In this document: positions 4,531 to 5,633 of the stretch, piece by piece
Position numbering within the stretch: the first letter of the stretch is position 1
Layout of the letters: each line of letters starts with the position of its first letter
Source of the DNA: Aquificota bacterium
Lineage (GTDB): Bacteria > Aquificota > Aquificia > Aquificales > Hydrogenothermaceae
Length of the DNA: 5,633 nucleotides
Direction of reading: 5' to 3'
Assembly (NCBI GenBank): GCA_013153235.1
Contig: JAADEU010000080.1
Span: 1-5,633 of the forward strand
The notes under the pieces: model-generated
Databases searched by the model: none
Seen by the model: only the letters and a program-made list of their open reading frames with translations
What the model was told of the DNA's origin: nothing
Made by a program: the position numbers and the translations under genes

Positions 4531-5633
4531 TTTTAAAGAGACTTTACCTGAAAAACTTCCTTGCCCATACAGACACACAGGTTGAGTTTTCTGAAAGGGG
4601 TATAACTGTATTTATAGGCGACAACGGTGCCGGAAAAAGCTCAATCATAGAGGGAATCGTATACGGTCTATTTGGAAGAACAGACCGGGGAAATATTGCC
4701 GACCTTGTTCAGTGGGGCAGGAATAAGGCAGTTGTAAAACTGGAATTCAAAAAAGGAAACAGCGAGTATCTGATTGAAAGGACAATTACCATAAGGGGTA
4801 AAAAGGCCTCCTCAACAGGTATCGTATACAAAAAAGAAAAGGGACAGTACATACCGTATTACCAGAAAAATATATCAAAGGAACTGCCAAAACTGACAGG
4901 GCTCACCCAGAAAACATTTCTCACATCTGTACTTGTTAAACAGGGTGATATAGAGGGGCTTCTGGAGCTTGGACCCAGGGAAAGGGCTAAGGTTTTTGAA
5001 GAGATACTGGACATGACACTGTACCAGCTGATAGTTGAAAACGCAGCCCAGAAAAGAAAAGAGCTCCAGTCATCAATTGAGCTGCTTAAAAGCTCCATTC
5101 AGGATGCAGATGAGCTTGAAAAATCCCTGAAAGAGGTTCAGGAAAAACTCTCCTCCATCGATGGGGAGATAAAAAAGCTAAAAAAGGATATCTCCTCTGT
5201 TGATGACAGTCTGAATCGGATAGAAAAAGAGCAGGAATTTCTCCTGTCTGAAAAGGAAAAAAATATAAAAAATATCTCTTCTGTGGAATCTGCCCGGAAG
5301 CTCATCACCAGCATAAACAACCAGATAAAGGAAAAAGAAAAGTTACTCACAGAGATAGAGGAAGCAGAGAAAAAGATTCCACCCCTGGAAAAATTGATTA
5401 AAGAGCTTTCAGAGCTTGAGGAGGCCCTGAAAAAGATAAAACAGCTTGAAGTAATCCAGGAAAAGATAAAAGCCCTGGAAGAAAAGATAAAAACATACAG
5501 GGAAAAGGAAAAACAGCTTAAGTCTAACCGGAGGATAGCCACAGAGTATCTGCAGAAGGAAAACCGGCTCAGGGAAATAAAAAAACAGATAAAAGAGCGG
5601 GAAAAGCTCAAAGGAGAAAAGGACACCCTCTCA
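4527..5633 (+). CDS. Rad50/SbcC-type DNA repair ATPase, N-terminal part (continues past the window)
   Basis: The frame is open from ATG 4527 to the last base, giving 369 codons with no stop. The N-terminus MILKRLYLKNFLAHTDTQVEF is the typical first strand of Rad50/SbcC, followed by the Walker A loop GDNGAGKSS (31-39). The Q-loop region SVLVKQGDIEGLL (about 134-146) and the RERAKVFEEILDMTLYQ helix follow. From about residue 172 to the end the sequence is an almost uninterrupted Lys/Glu-rich coiled coil. The family works with the Mre11/SbcD nuclease to process DNA double-strand ends and hairpins. The zinc-hook CXXC, the second coiled-coil arm, signature motif, Walker B and D-loop would lie beyond the right edge. 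No sbcD/mre11 gene precedes it; instead it is coupled to an MTH1187-family gene. SMC and RecN are less likely because of the N-terminal strand and Q-loop form. Bacterial SbcC and archaeal-type Rad50 cannot be told apart here. Confidence 0.88.
   Translation, partial: MILKRLYLKNFLAHTDTQVEFSERGITVFIGDNGAGKSSIIEGIVYGLFGRTDRGNIADLVQWGRNKAVVKLEFKKGNSEYLIERTITIRGKKASSTGIVYKKEKGQYIPYYQKNISKELPKLTGLTQKTFLTSVLVKQGDIEGLLELGPRERAKVFEEILDMTLYQLIVENAAQKRKELQSSIELLKSSIQDADELEKSLKEVQEKLSSIDGEIKKLKKDISSVDDSLNRIEKEQEFLLSEKEKNIKNISSVESARKLITSINNQIKEKEKLLTEIEEAEKKIPPLEKLIKELSELEEALKKIKQLEVIQEKIKALEEKIKTYREKEKQLKSNRRIATEYLQKENRLREIKKQIKEREKLKGEKDTLS

Noticed and set aside
4859..5098. A 79-codon minus-strand frame opposite the rad50-like ATPase head
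   Set aside because: Ser-rich antisense shadow of conserved Q-loop coding sequence, without a family resemblance.
5138..5626. A 162-codon open frame on the minus strand opposite the rad50-like gene
   Set aside because: Its product is nearly all Ser and Phe, the antisense image of a Lys/Glu-rich coiled coil, and it has no recognisable motif. The plus-strand frame is clearly the gene.
1..5633. CRISPR array, transposon, tRNA/rRNA, toxin-antitoxin or phage-defence island
   Set aside because: No spaced direct repeats, transposase, long terminal inverted repeats, cloverleaf or defence-type small gene pair was seen; the genes are housekeeping types with uniform codon style.

Overview
The window most likely comes from a thermophilic chemolithotrophic bacterium of the Aquificota, close to Persephonella/Hydrogenothermaceae. 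This is an inference from protein style and gene content, not from any marker gene. Supporting signs are a single-chain CcsBA (System II) cytochrome c synthase, Lys/Glu/Ile-rich proteins with many AGG/AGA arginine and ATA isoleucine codons, purine-rich coding strands, and an archaeal-style MTH1187/Rad50 pair. An epsilonproteobacterial relative is the main alternative. All of it looks chromosomal and housekeeping; no mobile element, CRISPR array, tRNA or rRNA was seen.

Layout: 1-229 is AT-rich non-coding sequence holding the promoter of the first gene. 230-862 (+) encodes a Crp/Fnr-family regulator with an FNR-type recognition helix and no cysteine. 861-882 is a short hairpin between two convergent stop codons. 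886-4044 (-) encodes the large fused CcsBA protein, which exports haem and ligates it to c-type apocytochromes. 4045-4215 is a compact divergent promoter region: one promoter fires left into ccsBA, with a perfect inverted repeat on its -10 box, and one fires right. 4216-4530 (+) encodes an MTH1187/YkoF-fold (DUF77) thiamine-binding-type protein. It overlaps by ATGA the start of a Rad50/SbcC-type ATPase (4527 to beyond the right edge), which is cut inside its coiled coil.

How they may work together: the regulator and CcsBA converge, and both belong to respiratory physiology, so a link is plausible but not shown. The MTH1187 protein and the Rad50-like ATPase look like one translationally coupled operon without an obvious shared biochemical theme, which is the most curious piece of organisation here. 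I found no convincing undescribed system. The best leads are the cysteine-free FNR-like regulator, the operator-like palindrome on the ccsBA promoter, the signal-peptide-like junction inside CcsBA and the MTH1187-rad50 coupling.
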